From Arenibacter algicola (GTDB lineage Bacteria; Bacteroidota; Bacteroidia; Flavobacteriales; Flavobacteriaceae): a stretch of 64,000 bases of DNA. This document shows positions 50,614 to 60,013 of the stretch, one piece after another (position 1 is the first letter of the stretch; every line of letters starts with the position of its first letter). The stretch lies in the NCBI RefSeq assembly GCF_000733925.1, contig NZ_JPOO01000003.1:1674001-1738000 (forward strand), written 5' to 3'. The notes under the pieces were generated by a model. The model ran no database searches, had not been told where the DNA came from, and worked only from the letters and a program-made list of their open reading frames with translations. A program made the position numbers and the translations under genes.

Positions 50614-53600
50614 TTATCCTTTTTCCGCAATACGCAATATATCCCCAAAAACACCTCTGGCAGTTACCGCAGCTCCAGCACCTGCGCCTTGTATAACCAA
50701 TGGATGCTGCCCATAAGACTCCGTATATATTTCAATGATGGAATCGGACCCCTTTATCTGTCCGAGCGCGCTTTCTTTGGGAACCGAAATCAACTTTACC
50801 TCCAATTTCCCTTTTTCCTTCTGTAGGTCACCGGATAGATCCCCTACATAACGCAGAACATGATCTGGTTTTTGTGAATTCTTTATCTTGCTAAACTTTT
50901 CATCCAAGATATCCAATCGCTCCAAAAAGCCCTTTACATCACCATCCTGCAAAGATTCCGGGATTAAATTTTCAATGAGAATGTCCGAAAACTCATTGCT
51001 AAGATCCAGCTCCCTGGCCAAAATCAATAATTTCCTGCCCACATCATTGCCGGAAAGGTCTTCGCGTGGATCCGGTTCTGTATACCCCAAATCCATGGCT
51101 TCTTTCAAAATTTCCGAGAACAAGGCATCCTTTTCCGAAAAAGTGTTGAAGATATAGCTTAAGGATCCAGAGAACACCCCTTTTATCCTTGTAATATTCT
51201 CTCCTGAAAGATGTAACAATTTAATAGTGTCTATCAACGGCAATCCCGCACCTACATTAGTTTCATATAAATATTGCTTTTGATGCTTGGCCAGTTCCTC
51301 CCTCAGCAGCTGATAATAATCAAAGCGCAAGGTATTGGCAATCTTATTGGACGACACCAAGTCGAAACCATTGTCCACAAAATCAAAATAAGAGGCCACA
51401 AATTCTTCATTGGCAGTATTGTCTACCGCAATAAGGTTCTCCAAATGATTGTCCTTGGCATATTTAAATATATCGTCTAACTCGTAAGGTACTGCCTTTT
51501 TTTCCATGGAGCTTTTCCAATTTTTGGAAATGCCGTTTTTATTCAAAAGCACCTTTTTAGAATTGGCCACTGCAAAAACATTGATATGGATGCCCTTTCT
51601 TTTTTCGATGGTTTTGTTCGATTTAAGAATTTGATCAATGAGGGTCCCCCCCACATTTCCATGACCAAAAATGGCCAAATTTACTTTTTTGCTTATACCA
51701 AATATCTGCCCGTGTACTACATTTAGTGCCTTGTGCAAATCTGATTTCTTTACCACCAGACTCACATTTTTTCCCGAAACGGTATTGTTGAACAACAAGG
51801 GAACCACTTGGTTTTTAATAAGCGCATTGAAAGGCTTGTGAAAAGTACTCAAGTCCTGTCCTACGATAGAAATAACGGATACTTGATCTATAACGGTAAT
51901 ATTGTTTATATCCTGTAGCTTGAAATCGGTCTGAAATTCCTCTTCCAAAGAAGATTTGGCCAAAGCGGCATTTTTAGCGTCGACCACCAAACCAATACCT
52001 CTTTCCGATGACCCCTGGGAAATAATACTAACACTTATGTTATTATTGCCCATTGTCCTAAAGATACGGGCATCTACCCCTACCTTGCCCAATAAACCGC
52101 GCCCTTCCAAATTGATCAAGGCCATATTTTCAATAACGGACAAGGATTTTATACCTTCCTTACTGGTCTTGGCACTGATCAAGGTGCCCTCGTTATCGTT
52201 ATTGAAGGTATTTAGGATCCGCAGTGGAATATTCTTTTCTATTAATGGAATAATAGTCTTCGCATGCAGAATGTTGGTTCCAAAATTTGCCAACTCATTG
52301 GCCTCACTATAGGAAAGTTCAGAAATTCTTTTGGCCTCTGTAACCAAATCAGGGTTGGCCGTAAATATACCATCTACATGGGTATAGTTCTGCAACTCTT
52401 CGGCATTGAGGTAATTGGCCAATAAGGCGGCGGAATAATTACTTCCGTTTCTACCCAAGGTGGTTGTTTCGTTAAGTTCATTGGATGCAATAAAACCAGT
52501 AGTGACAACTACGGCATCCAGATCCAATTTCCCAAACTCACTTTTTACATTTTCCTTGGACAGGGTCTCCAAGACTTTGGCGTCCCCAAAGTTGGAATCT
52601 GTTTTAATGAGCTGTCTGGAATCAATAAACTTGGCATTGACACCTCTACCAATTAGTAATTTGGTCACCAATTTTGCCGAAAGCAACTCTCCAAAAGCTA
52701 AAACCTGATCTTTTATTTTAGGGCTATAATCTCCCAACAATGCCACACCTTCAAATAACTTTACCAATCCCTTAAATTCCTCTGAGAGATTTACATTACC
52801 GTAAGCGTGTTGTTGATATTTTTCAAATTCTTCAAAATCCTTTACATAATCCAACCCCTTGGCCGCTTTGTCCAGCATCGCTTCCAATTCGTCCGTAGCC
52901 TTGTTCCTGGCAGAAACCACTACGGCAATATTCTCACCATCAGTAACCTTGTCGGTTATTATCTGAAGTACAGTATCCAAGCCCTCTCCATTGGCCAATG
53001 ACTTGCCACCAAATTTAAGGACCTTGACTTTTTTAGATCTTCCATTACGCTCAAAAACTCCCTTTAGCAACTCCTCCATTTGATTGAATTCGATCAAGAA
53101 GGCATCGTGCCCGTGCAGGGAATGTATTTCCCCATAAGTGACATTGCTGTTGGCCTGGGCCAATTTCTTAAAGGTATCCTTGTTTTCCTGGGCAGTAAAA
53201 AAAAGGTCGGAATCTACTCCAATGATATGGATATTGGTATCACTATTCTGAAGATTAATGAATGCCTCTTCCCCATTTCTATTGATATCAATAGTCTTCA
53301 ACAGTTGATTCATTAGTTTATAGGCCGACAATTGAAAACGTTCCTGTAATTTTTTACCATGGTGCGTTAGCCAACTCTCTACATTAAAGACTTTAAGTTC
53401 CTCGTTGGTGCTTCTTTTAAAACGCTCCTTAAAGGATTCCGGTGTCCTATAACATAGCATTGCATGCATACGCGCATCATGTACGGGCTGCTTGGAGTTC
53501 ACCAAAAACTGCTCCTGAATCTGGCAATTGGCAATAAGCCAGTCCGTAGACTTCCAATCAGATGCTACCGGAATTAGATGCTCAGTTAAGTGAGGATCAA

Positions 53601-54000
53601 TAGCCGCCATTTCCCACGCGATACCCCCACCTAAAGAACCACCTATAAGTGCATATAACTTACTTATTTTTAAGGCCTCCAGTCCCAGAAGGAAAATCTT
53701 GGCTATGTCCTTGGCAACAAAATCCTTATAATTATCTATTACAAAACCGTCGTACCCATTTCCTGGTATATTAAAGCAAAGAATGGTGTATTTCTTGGTA
53801 TCTATACATTTGCCCTCTCCTATCAAGGTTGTCCACCAGCCATTTTCGCCTGCCACATTGGAATTACCTGTAAGGGCATGGTTCACCATTATAATTGGTG
53901 CGGAATGCAAGGGTTGGCCAAAGAGCTCGTAGGACAAATTAATATCCAAGGTTTTGCCGCTATAGGTAACGTATTTATTTATTGAAAGATGATGTAACAT
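50614..54000 (-). CDS. Fused homoserine O-acyltransferase - aspartokinase - homoserine dehydrogenase
   Basis: The 1,128-residue protein joins three enzymes of the aspartate-to-methionine route. Residues 1 to about 318 are MetX-like alpha/beta hydrolase (nucleophile Ser122 in LIGGSLGGGIAWE, acid in GVDSDLFF, His298 in LHGHDAFL). Residues about 325-620 are aspartokinase (VLKFGGKSLANGEG, TTTLGRNGSNYSAALLA), and about 625-765 are ACT regulatory domains. Residues about 772-1128 are homoserine dehydrogenase (VNLAIFGHGNVGGTLIDQIL, GVFSGSLSYIFNTF, GYTEPDPREDLSGNDVGRK). The last step (homoserine to O-acylhomoserine) is thus encoded N-terminal to the earlier ones. The aspartokinase motif has Lys where ThrA usually has Ser or Thr (KFGGKS). 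The product feeds the sulfhydrylases metY and metZ nearby. No separate metX was seen. Confidence 0.93.
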   Translation of the reverse strand: MLHHLSINKYVTYSGKTLDINLSYELFGQPLHSAPIIMVNHALTGNSNVAGENGWWTTLIGEGKCIDTKKYTILCFNIPGNGYDGFVIDNYKDFVAKDIAKIFLLGLEALKISKLYALIGGSLGGGIAWEMAAIDPHLTEHLIPVASDWKSTDWLIANCQIQEQFLVNSKQPVHDARMHAMLCYRTPESFKERFKRSTNEELKVFNVESWLTHHGKKLQERFQLSAYKLMNQLLKTIDINRNGEEAFINLQNSDTNIHIIGVDSDLFFTAQENKDTFKKLAQANSNVTYGEIHSLHGHDAFLIEFNQMEELLKGVFERNGRSKKVKVLKFGGKSLANGEGLDTVLQIITDKVTDGENIAVVVSARNKATDELEAMLDKAAKGLDYVKDFEEFEKYQQHAYGNVNLSEEFKGLVKLFEGVALLGDYSPKIKDQVLAFGELLSAKLVTKLLIGRGVNAKFIDSRQLIKTDSNFGDAKVLETLSKENVKSEFGKLDLDAVVVTTGFIASNELNETTTLGRNGSNYSAALLANYLNAEELQNYTHVDGIFTANPDLVTEAKRISELSYSEANELANFGTNILHAKTIIPLIEKNIPLRILNTFNNDNEGTLISAKTSKEGIKSLSVIENMALINLEGRGLLGKVGVDARIFRTMGNNNISVSIISQGSSERGIGLVVDAKNAALAKSSLEEEFQTDFKLQDINNITVIDQVSVISIVGQDLSTFHKPFNALIKNQVVPLLFNNTVSGKNVSLVVKKSDLHKALNVVHGQIFGISKKVNLAIFGHGNVGGTLIDQILKSNKTIEKRKGIHINVFAVANSKKVLLNKNGISKNWKSSMEKKAVPYELDDIFKYAKDNHLENLIAVDNTANEEFVASYFDFVDNGFDLVSSNKIANTLRFDYYQLLREELAKHQKQYLYETNVGAGLPLIDTIKLLHLSGENITRIKGVFSGSLSYIFNTFSEKDALFSEILKEAMDLGYTEPDPREDLSGNDVGRKLLILARELDLSNEFSDILIENLIPESLQDGDVKGFLERLDILDEKFSKIKNSQKPDHVLRYVGDLSGDLQKEKGKLEVKLISVPKESALGQIKGSDSIIEIYTESYGQHPLVIQGAGAGAAVTARGVFGDILRIAEKG

Positions 54001-54142
54001 AGGTTGTTTGAACTAGTAATTTTCTTGAAAGAACATGGTCCTTTATTATGAAAAGACAAGGGAGTGTATTGATATTTCACATATTAATTACAGCACTCCC
54101 ATATCAATTTGATAATGACTTTATAAGGAAATAAAATAATTT
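54001..54142 (-). other. Spacer with overlapping inverted repeats between metY and the fusion gene
   Basis: GGGAGTG (54060-54066) pairs with CACTCCC (54094-54100), and ATTGATAT (54068-54075) pairs with ATATCAAT (54101-54108). The pairings cross, so they could form a pseudoknot, or only one may form. No T tract follows. An attenuator or leader element is possible; nothing coding is present. Confidence 0.35.
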
Positions 54143-55435
54143 TTATGCTAAAACAGATTTATCAATGACCGAAAATGCCTGCACCAAATCCGCTTTTATA
54201 TCTTCAATATCCTCCAACCCCACACATAATCGTATTAGATCTTTGGTTACTCCTGTAGCTTGTTGGGCTTCATCATCCAACTGTTGGTGCGTTGTACTGG
54301 CAGGGTGAATAATTAAGGACTTGGTATCCCCAATATTTGCCAATAGGGAAAATAGCTTGGTTTCATCTACCACCTTTTTGGCCGAATCGTATCCACCCTT
54401 AACTCCGAAGGTCACTATTCCACTTTGTCCTTTTGGAAGGTATTTTTTGGCCAAGGAATAATACGGACTGGTTGAAAGGCCTGGATAGTTTACCCATGCC
54501 ACTTCTTTTCTATCCTGTAACCATTTAGCCAATTCCAAAGCATTTTCACTGTGTTTCTTGATACGAAGTTCCAAGGTTTCCAAACCTTGAATAATTTGAA
54601 AGGCATTAAATGGGCTCAAGGCAGCACCAAGATCCCTTAAACCTTCAATTCTCACTTTTGCAATAAAGGCTGCAGCACCCAAGACATCGTGATAAACCAA
54701 ACCGTGGTATCCTGGAGATGGCTCCGTAAACTCAGGGAATTTACCACTGCTCCAATCGAAAGTACCTGCATCTACAATGACACCCCCCATAGAAGTTCCA
54801 TTACCATTGATATATTTTGTAAGTGAATGTATTACAATATTTGCCCCGTGTTCAATTGGTTTTATCAAAGCACTTGTAGCTACCGTGTTATCCACAATAA
54901 ATGGTATTTTGGCTTTTTTGGCCACTTCTGATATTGTCTTCAAATCCAGCACGTCCAATTTTGGATTCCCAAGGGATTCCACAAAAATAGCTCTTGTATT
55001 TTCCTGAATGGCATTGGCAAAGTTCTCCTCGTCCCCTGGCTCAACAAAGGTGGTTGTGATACCCAATCTAGGTAAAGTCACCGCCAAAAGATTATAGGTA
55101 CCTCCATAAAGACTGCTGGAAGCCACAATATGATCCCCGGTTTTAAGCAAAACCAATAGAGCGGTAGAAATAGCTGCCGTACCAGATGCCGTTACCACAC
55201 TGGCCAGTCCACCTTCCAAAGCCGCCAAACGCTGCTCTAAAATGTCATTGGTAGGGTTGTTCAGCCTGGTGTAAATAAAGCCAGGCTCCGATAAATTAAA
55301 AAGATTGGCCGCATGGTCCGTATTATTAAACACATAGGCGGTATTCTGATAAATAGGCACTGCCCTGGTGCCAGCTGTTAATTTTGTGTCATGTCCTGCA
55401 TGCAAAGCGTTTGTTGAAAATTTTTGAGTACTCAT
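54143..55435 (-). CDS. metY: O-acetylhomoserine sulfhydrylase (MetY)
   Basis: MetY forms homocysteine from O-acetylhomoserine and sulfide. The 430-residue PLP protein starts MSTQKFSTNALHAGHDTKLT. It has FIYTRLNNPTNDILEQRLAA, VASSSLYGGTYNLLAVTLPR, the Schiff-base lysine in IVIHSLTKYINGNGTSMGGV and LIIHPASTTHQQLDDEAQ; the TKYINGNGTSMGG block is the MetY signature. It is preceded by a SAM-I riboswitch and followed by the fused metX gene that makes its substrate. Confidence 0.95.
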   Translation of the reverse strand: MSTQKFSTNALHAGHDTKLTAGTRAVPIYQNTAYVFNNTDHAANLFNLSEPGFIYTRLNNPTNDILEQRLAALEGGLASVVTASGTAAISTALLVLLKTGDHIVASSSLYGGTYNLLAVTLPRLGITTTFVEPGDEENFANAIQENTRAIFVESLGNPKLDVLDLKTISEVAKKAKIPFIVDNTVATSALIKPIEHGANIVIHSLTKYINGNGTSMGGVIVDAGTFDWSSGKFPEFTEPSPGYHGLVYHDVLGAAAFIAKVRIEGLRDLGAALSPFNAFQIIQGLETLELRIKKHSENALELAKWLQDRKEVAWVNYPGLSTSPYYSLAKKYLPKGQSGIVTFGVKGGYDSAKKVVDETKLFSLLANIGDTKSLIIHPASTTHQQLDDEAQQATGVTKDLIRLCVGLEDIEDIKADLVQAFSVIDKSVLA

Positions 55436-55617
55436 GATTTCTTGTTTTTTATATTATTAAAATAGATAAAATAAAAAGCCAAAACAAATAATGCGGACAA
55501 TGCAATATTATAAAATCAAAAAGTTAAAAAGAAAATCCGTTACAGAAGTAACCGTTAGTGTTATCTGCCATGGATACTGTAAAACAAGCCATAATAATTT
55601 GGCCCAGTATTTAGGTA

Positions 55618-55703
55618 GAATTTAGCACCTTCTTTAATAAATGATCAAAGGGTTGCTAAGGCTTCAAAGGGTCTATTCCCTCCACCTTTCTTGATAACAA
55701 TTC
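55618..55703 (-). promoter_or_regulatory. SAM-I (S-box) riboswitch of metY
   Basis: On the minus strand the conserved order is TTATCAAGAAAGGTGGAGGG, ATAGACCCTTTGAAGCC, TTAGCAACC, then AAGGTGCTAAATTC. P1 is formed by GAATT (5') and AATTC (3'). It is clearly homologous to the aptamer at 38929-39031, with a shorter variable arm. It should reduce metY expression when SAM is high. Confidence 0.94.
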
Positions 55704-55728
55704 AATAAGTGTTTGAACTTTAGGTTTG

Positions 55729-55736
55729 CAAATATA
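55729..55736 (-). promoter_or_regulatory. -7 promoter element of the metY transcript
   Basis: TATATTTG on the minus strand is a perfect TAnnTTTG. It would start transcription near 55722, about 20 nt before the riboswitch P1. A clear -33 element was not found. Confidence 0.5.
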
Positions 55737-55775
55737 GGTATGGAAAATTCTTTTTTCCTAATCTTTTCAATAAAA

Positions 55776-57032
55776 TTATAAATCGAAAGCTTCTTTCACC
55801 AAATCCACAGCATCCAATTTCTCCCAGGTAAATAGTTCCACTTCCTTTTCTACACGTCCGTTGTAAGGCGATTCAAACACCTTGATTATTTTTTTAGGGT
55901 CTTTGCCCATATGACCGTAGGCGGCTGTTTCCAAATAAATGGGATTTCTTAATTTTAGCCTTTCTTCTATGGAAAAAGGACGCATATCGAACAATTCGGC
56001 AACTTTCTTGGCAATCTCGCCATCACTCAAAGCTACTTTAGCGGAACCATAGGTATCCACAAAAATAGAAGTGGGCTCCACAACCCCAATAGCGTAACTA
56101 ACCTGAACCAAAATTTCATCGGCAACCCCTGCAGCAACAAGATTTTTGGCTGCATGCCTAGCGGCATATGCGGCACTGCGATCTACCTTACTGGGATCTT
56201 TTCCACTAAACGCACCCCCACCATGGGCTCCCTTGCCCCCATAGGTATCCACAATAATCTTTCTTCCAGTTAGACCGGTATCACCGTGGGGACCTCCAAT
56301 TACAAATTTCCCCGTAGGATTAATATGGTACTTTATAGTATCGTTAAAAAGCTTTTGTATTGCCACTGGCAATTGTTCCTTGACCCTTGGAATAAGAATA
56401 GAGATAATATCCTTCTTAATTTTGGCCAACATTACATCATCATCCTTATCAAACTCGTCATGTTGGGTAGAAACAACAATAGTATCTATACGTTGCGGAA
56501 CATTATCATCGGAATATTCGATGGTCACTTGTGCCTTGGCATCTGGCCTTAGATAAGAAATTGCATCTCCTACCCTTCTCAAATCTGCCAAAACCTGCAA
56601 TATTTTATGGGAAATATCCAGGGCCAGGGGCATATAGTTTTCCGTTTCCTTAGTAGCATAGCCGAACATCATACCTTGATCTCCAGCCCCCTGATCTTCT
56701 TTTGCTCCACGATCCACTCCTTGGTTGATCTCTTTGGACTGCTCGTGTATCAAGGAAATAACACCACAGGAATCTCCGCTAAACTTATAATCACCATTGG
56801 TGTAGCCAATTTTATTGATAACATCCCTCGCAATTTGCTGAACATCAAGATAGGTGTGGCTTTTAACCTCCCCGGCCAATACCACCTGACCAGTAGTGAC
56901 CAAAGTTTCGCAAGCCACCTTACTTTCCGAGTCAAAAGCCAAAAAATGATCCAATAACGCATCACTAATTTGATCCGCTATTTTATCTGGATGCCCTTCA
57001 CTAACCGATTCCGAAGTAAATAAATATGCCAT
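55776..57032 (-). CDS. metK: S-adenosylmethionine synthetase
   Basis: MetK makes SAM from methionine and ATP. The 418-residue protein has SVSEGHPDKIADQISDALLD, the GxGDQG motif GAGDQGMMFGYA, and GGAFSGKDPSKVDRSAAYAA, the nucleotide/phosphate-binding signatures. Its 3' end lies 40 bases beyond the metY promoter region. Upstream is a long structured leader (57060-57187) that is not of the SAM-I class. Confidence 0.97.
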   Translation of the reverse strand: MAYLFTSESVSEGHPDKIADQISDALLDHFLAFDSESKVACETLVTTGQVVLAGEVKSHTYLDVQQIARDVINKIGYTNGDYKFSGDSCGVISLIHEQSKEINQGVDRGAKEDQGAGDQGMMFGYATKETENYMPLALDISHKILQVLADLRRVGDAISYLRPDAKAQVTIEYSDDNVPQRIDTIVVSTQHDEFDKDDDVMLAKIKKDIISILIPRVKEQLPVAIQKLFNDTIKYHINPTGKFVIGGPHGDTGLTGRKIIVDTYGGKGAHGGGAFSGKDPSKVDRSAAYAARHAAKNLVAAGVADEILVQVSYAIGVVEPTSIFVDTYGSAKVALSDGEIAKKVAELFDMRPFSIEERLKLRNPIYLETAAYGHMGKDPKKIIKVFESPYNGRVEKEVELFTWEKLDAVDLVKEAFDL

Positions 57033-57059
57033 AAATCCTTTCTAAATAAAAATTAATAG

Positions 57060-57187
57060 GGATTTGACGAAGCACACTAGAGAAGAGTGGATGTTACAGT
57101 TCCAATGGAACAGAACAACTTAAACTGCTTTAGCATTTAGTTATGCCGAAACTAATTCAGCACATGAGGTTGCAATCAGTCAAATCC
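57060..57187 (-). promoter_or_regulatory. Candidate structured leader RNA of metK
   Basis: On the minus strand GGATTTGAC (57187-57179) and GTCAAATCC (57068-57060) form a perfect 9-bp closing helix around about 110 nt. Inside are TTAGTT-TCGGCAT-AACTAA and GTTCC-ATT-GGAAC hairpins. A -7 box TACTTTTG (57217-57210) places the transcription start about 16 nt before the helix. The layout is that of a multibranched riboswitch-like leader, but it lacks SAM-I conserved blocks. Ligand or function unknown. Confidence 0.45.
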
Positions 57188-57209
57188 TTCCTCGATATTT
57201 TTTCGCGTA

Positions 57210-57217
57210 CAAAAGTA
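57210..57217 (-). promoter_or_regulatory. -7 promoter element of metK
   Basis: TACTTTTG on the minus strand is a perfect TAnnTTTG and would give a leader of about 170 nt before the metK start at 57032. No convincing -33 element was seen. Confidence 0.45.
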
Positions 57218-57277
57218 CAAGAATTCTTGACGTAACTAAAAATGTTTAACAACAATTTTAAAATTGACCCTAAAAAC

Positions 57278-59965
57278 CTATAAATCGTATTTTACGGTAA
57301 ATAGGATATAACGGGGTTGAATGAAATAAGAGGAGGTCGTAAAAAATAATTCGTTGGTGCTATCCCTATTCAAGGTATCCGTTCCGAGTAGGTTGGTACC
57401 CTTTATTCCAAATTCCCAATGACTATCCCTTTTCTGATAACTGAGGTTACCTTCCAAAAAACTATAAGTATTGTCTATGGTGTTTTCTTTGTCCATATAC
57501 TTATAGTAATCGTAGTCCAAGGTAAAAATGAAACTTTTTAGAAAGTTGGCGTCAAATTTGGCATAGGGTTGGTTGGTATAAAAGGTAGTATTCCTACCCC
57601 CATTATCGTAGTTATTTACGGTATATCTATAACCCACCTCCAAATTAGGGGCATTCCTAAAATTAGTGGCTAAAGAGGAATTATAGTTTTGTGTAAAGGA
57701 TTCCGATCTCCTTGGCTGAAGGTCAATAATATTATTGGTAGCAGACCATGAAACATTTGCTCCCACAGAGGCCTTTATTTTTCCAAAAGTCCGTTGATAT
57801 CTACCGTTGGCACTTAAGGATTCGTCTTCCAAATTGGAGTTAATGGTAGTACCAATCCTGTTTATTCCAATAATTTCAGAAGCACTTTTAAGTGCGTCTA
57901 TTCGTTTCGTATAGGTAATATTTCCAAAAATATTGGTGAAATTGAACATATTAAAACTGAAGAAGTTCAATGATAGATTGTGGTTCAAAGCACTCTCCAA
58001 GTCCCTGTTCCCGGAATAAACCGAGTTGTAGTTATTGAGCACGTAGGCCTCCGCAAAGCTATTGACATCTGTAAAAGATCTTGATACCCTGTAATTAAAT
58101 CGAATGTTTTCGGATTTTTTAAGTTGAACATTTATGTACAAATCCGGCAGCAAAGCGGTTAAATTATCCTCAACAGTAGTTCCCAGCTGTTCGTTTTTGG
58201 TACCGTATTGATGCAAGGTAACACCAGGATTAAAGGTGAATATCCCGGCTATCACCTTATAATGAAAACCCAAATACAAATCCGAAACATTATAGGTTAC
58301 ATCGTTGTTGAAGGCGCTGTCGGTAAAAGTCAATGGGGGGCCACCATCCAATATTTGAAAAATACCGGAATTAAAATTCTGATGGCTCTGTGTAGTACCC
58401 AGTGTAAAATTTAAATTACTCTTTTGGCCCGTTACCCAATAATAATCCAGCTTCGCGTCCACTTTATTGGTTATGGTATTATTGCCCTGATTAAGGTCAT
58501 AGATACTCTGATCTTCATCTACCGGAAAAATATCGGTAAAGGCAAAATTATCCCTGATAGCATTATAAAATGGATCTTCATCCTGATAAATATGTTGGGC
58601 TTCAAAGGCAAAAATATTTTTTGAATTTAAAGTAGTATAATAAATATTGGCATTTTGATTCACGGAAATAGGCTTTTGCCTCTTAGTTTCCGTAATTTCA
58701 TCAGTAATCGTGGAAATTGATATAACATTCTCAATTTCATCATCGTCAGATTGCTTCAAAAGTATGTCGTAATCAAATTGGAACCTGTCATTAGGCTTAT
58801 ACTTAGAACTAAATTTTGCCAATCCCAAATGAGCGGTTTGATCTGTAGACGTGGTAGCATCCTCCGTTTCGTTGGAGGAAATATAAACCCTTCTCGTTTG
58901 GTCTTCCATTAAGGTCCCGGTATAGGAATAAATACCAAATCCGCTCAAATCCCAATTTTCTTTGGGGGAATAACTAAAATTCACGGCAGCAAACTTGGTA
59001 TCTATATTTTTTGCCCTATTGTTCTGAAGGCTGGAAAGTCCCAAGCCATCCCCTCCTATATCTATGGAGCTTCCACTTGAGCTGCCCAGATTTCTAAATC
59101 CTCCGGTAAAACTCTGGTAATCCCTTCTATTAAAGGGTGCTTCCCCAATATTATTGAGATCGGTAATAATATTAATACTATAATCAGGGCTATAAAAAAA
59201 GAGTTTTGGATGTGCCAGATAACTATCATTAGTACCATAACCCGCCGTTATTTCCCCAAACCAAAATCTCTTTTTACCCTGCTTCAACTTAATATTGAGC
59301 GCTACATTATCAGTATCATTGGTCAGGCCCTGCATTTGGGTTACTTCGTTAAAATTTCTCAACACCTCTATCTTATCCAATGCATTGGCCGGAATATTAT
59401 CTGCCGCCAACTTTGAGTCCCCGTCGAAAAAATCCTTCCCTTCTACCATTACCTTGGTCACTTTTTTTCCTTCCACCTCTATTTGCCCATCATCATTTAT
59501 TTCTACCCCAGGCAAATTGGCAAGCACATCCTTAAGCTTCTTTTCCGTACCTGTAACAAAGGAATCCGTATCATAGACTATGGTATCACCTTTCACCGAA
59601 ATAGGCATCTCATAGGTAACTTCAACCTCGTCCAATTGATTGGTTTGTTCATAAAGAACAATGTCCTTATTTACATCGGCCGTAGGTGCCGTAAAAGAGA
59701 ATTCTTCCGTTTTAAAACCCAAATAGCTTACGCGGACGTTAAAATTTGAACCCGCTTTTAAATTTAGTTTATAGAGTCCACTATGGTTTGTAATACCGTA
59801 AGATTCCAAGGCCTTGGTTTCTGTATTTATGGCAATGACATTTGCCATATCTACCCCCACTCCGGTGGAATCCTTAACAATTCCCGTAAGGGTAATTTCT
59901 TGACCCAAAGCTGCAGAAAAAGCAAAAACAGCTACTAGTACGGAATAAAAACATTTATTGTACAT
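57278..59965 (-). CDS. TonB-receptor-like outer-membrane beta-barrel with carboxypeptidase-like N-domain
   Basis: The 895-residue protein has a signal peptide (VLVAVFAFSAALGQ), a carboxypeptidase-regulatory-like domain (ITLTGIVKDSTGVGVDMANV), a plug region (LKDVLANLPGVEINDDGQIE, VMVEGKDFFDGDSKLAADNI) and a large barrel of the OMP_b-brl_3 type ending YILFTVKYDL. Its ligand is unknown, and it is not a SusC because no SusD partner follows. The next gene encodes a GLPGLI protein 51 bases before its own start, a common pairing in Flavobacteriaceae. Confidence 0.85.
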   Translation of the reverse strand: MYNKCFYSVLVAVFAFSAALGQEITLTGIVKDSTGVGVDMANVIAINTETKALESYGITNHSGLYKLNLKAGSNFNVRVSYLGFKTEEFSFTAPTADVNKDIVLYEQTNQLDEVEVTYEMPISVKGDTIVYDTDSFVTGTEKKLKDVLANLPGVEINDDGQIEVEGKKVTKVMVEGKDFFDGDSKLAADNIPANALDKIEVLRNFNEVTQMQGLTNDTDNVALNIKLKQGKKRFWFGEITAGYGTNDSYLAHPKLFFYSPDYSINIITDLNNIGEAPFNRRDYQSFTGGFRNLGSSSGSSIDIGGDGLGLSSLQNNRAKNIDTKFAAVNFSYSPKENWDLSGFGIYSYTGTLMEDQTRRVYISSNETEDATTSTDQTAHLGLAKFSSKYKPNDRFQFDYDILLKQSDDDEIENVISISTITDEITETKRQKPISVNQNANIYYTTLNSKNIFAFEAQHIYQDEDPFYNAIRDNFAFTDIFPVDEDQSIYDLNQGNNTITNKVDAKLDYYWVTGQKSNLNFTLGTTQSHQNFNSGIFQILDGGPPLTFTDSAFNNDVTYNVSDLYLGFHYKVIAGIFTFNPGVTLHQYGTKNEQLGTTVEDNLTALLPDLYINVQLKKSENIRFNYRVSRSFTDVNSFAEAYVLNNYNSVYSGNRDLESALNHNLSLNFFSFNMFNFTNIFGNITYTKRIDALKSASEIIGINRIGTTINSNLEDESLSANGRYQRTFGKIKASVGANVSWSATNNIIDLQPRRSESFTQNYNSSLATNFRNAPNLEVGYRYTVNNYDNGGRNTTFYTNQPYAKFDANFLKSFIFTLDYDYYKYMDKENTIDNTYSFLEGNLSYQKRDSHWEFGIKGTNLLGTDTLNRDSTNELFFTTSSYFIQPRYILFTVKYDL

Positions 59966-60013
59966 CTAAAAAAAATTAAAATATCTAATGGTTGATAATA
60001 AAAAAGCAAAGAA

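Larger units (their letters stand above)
55436..55775 (-). other. metY leader region
   Basis: This 340-base spacer holds the SAM-I aptamer (55618-55703) and a -7 box TATATTTG (55736-55729). Downstream of the aptamer on the minus strand, GTTAC-TTCT-GTAAC is followed by GGATTTTCTTTTT (around 55540-55556), a weak terminator-like structure that may be the expression platform. No gene is visible. Confidence 0.7.

Noticed and set aside
57033..57277. SAM-I riboswitch before metK
   Set aside because: The conserved blocks seen at 38.9 and 55.6 kb (GCAACC, AAGGTGCTA) are absent; only an unassigned structure is present.
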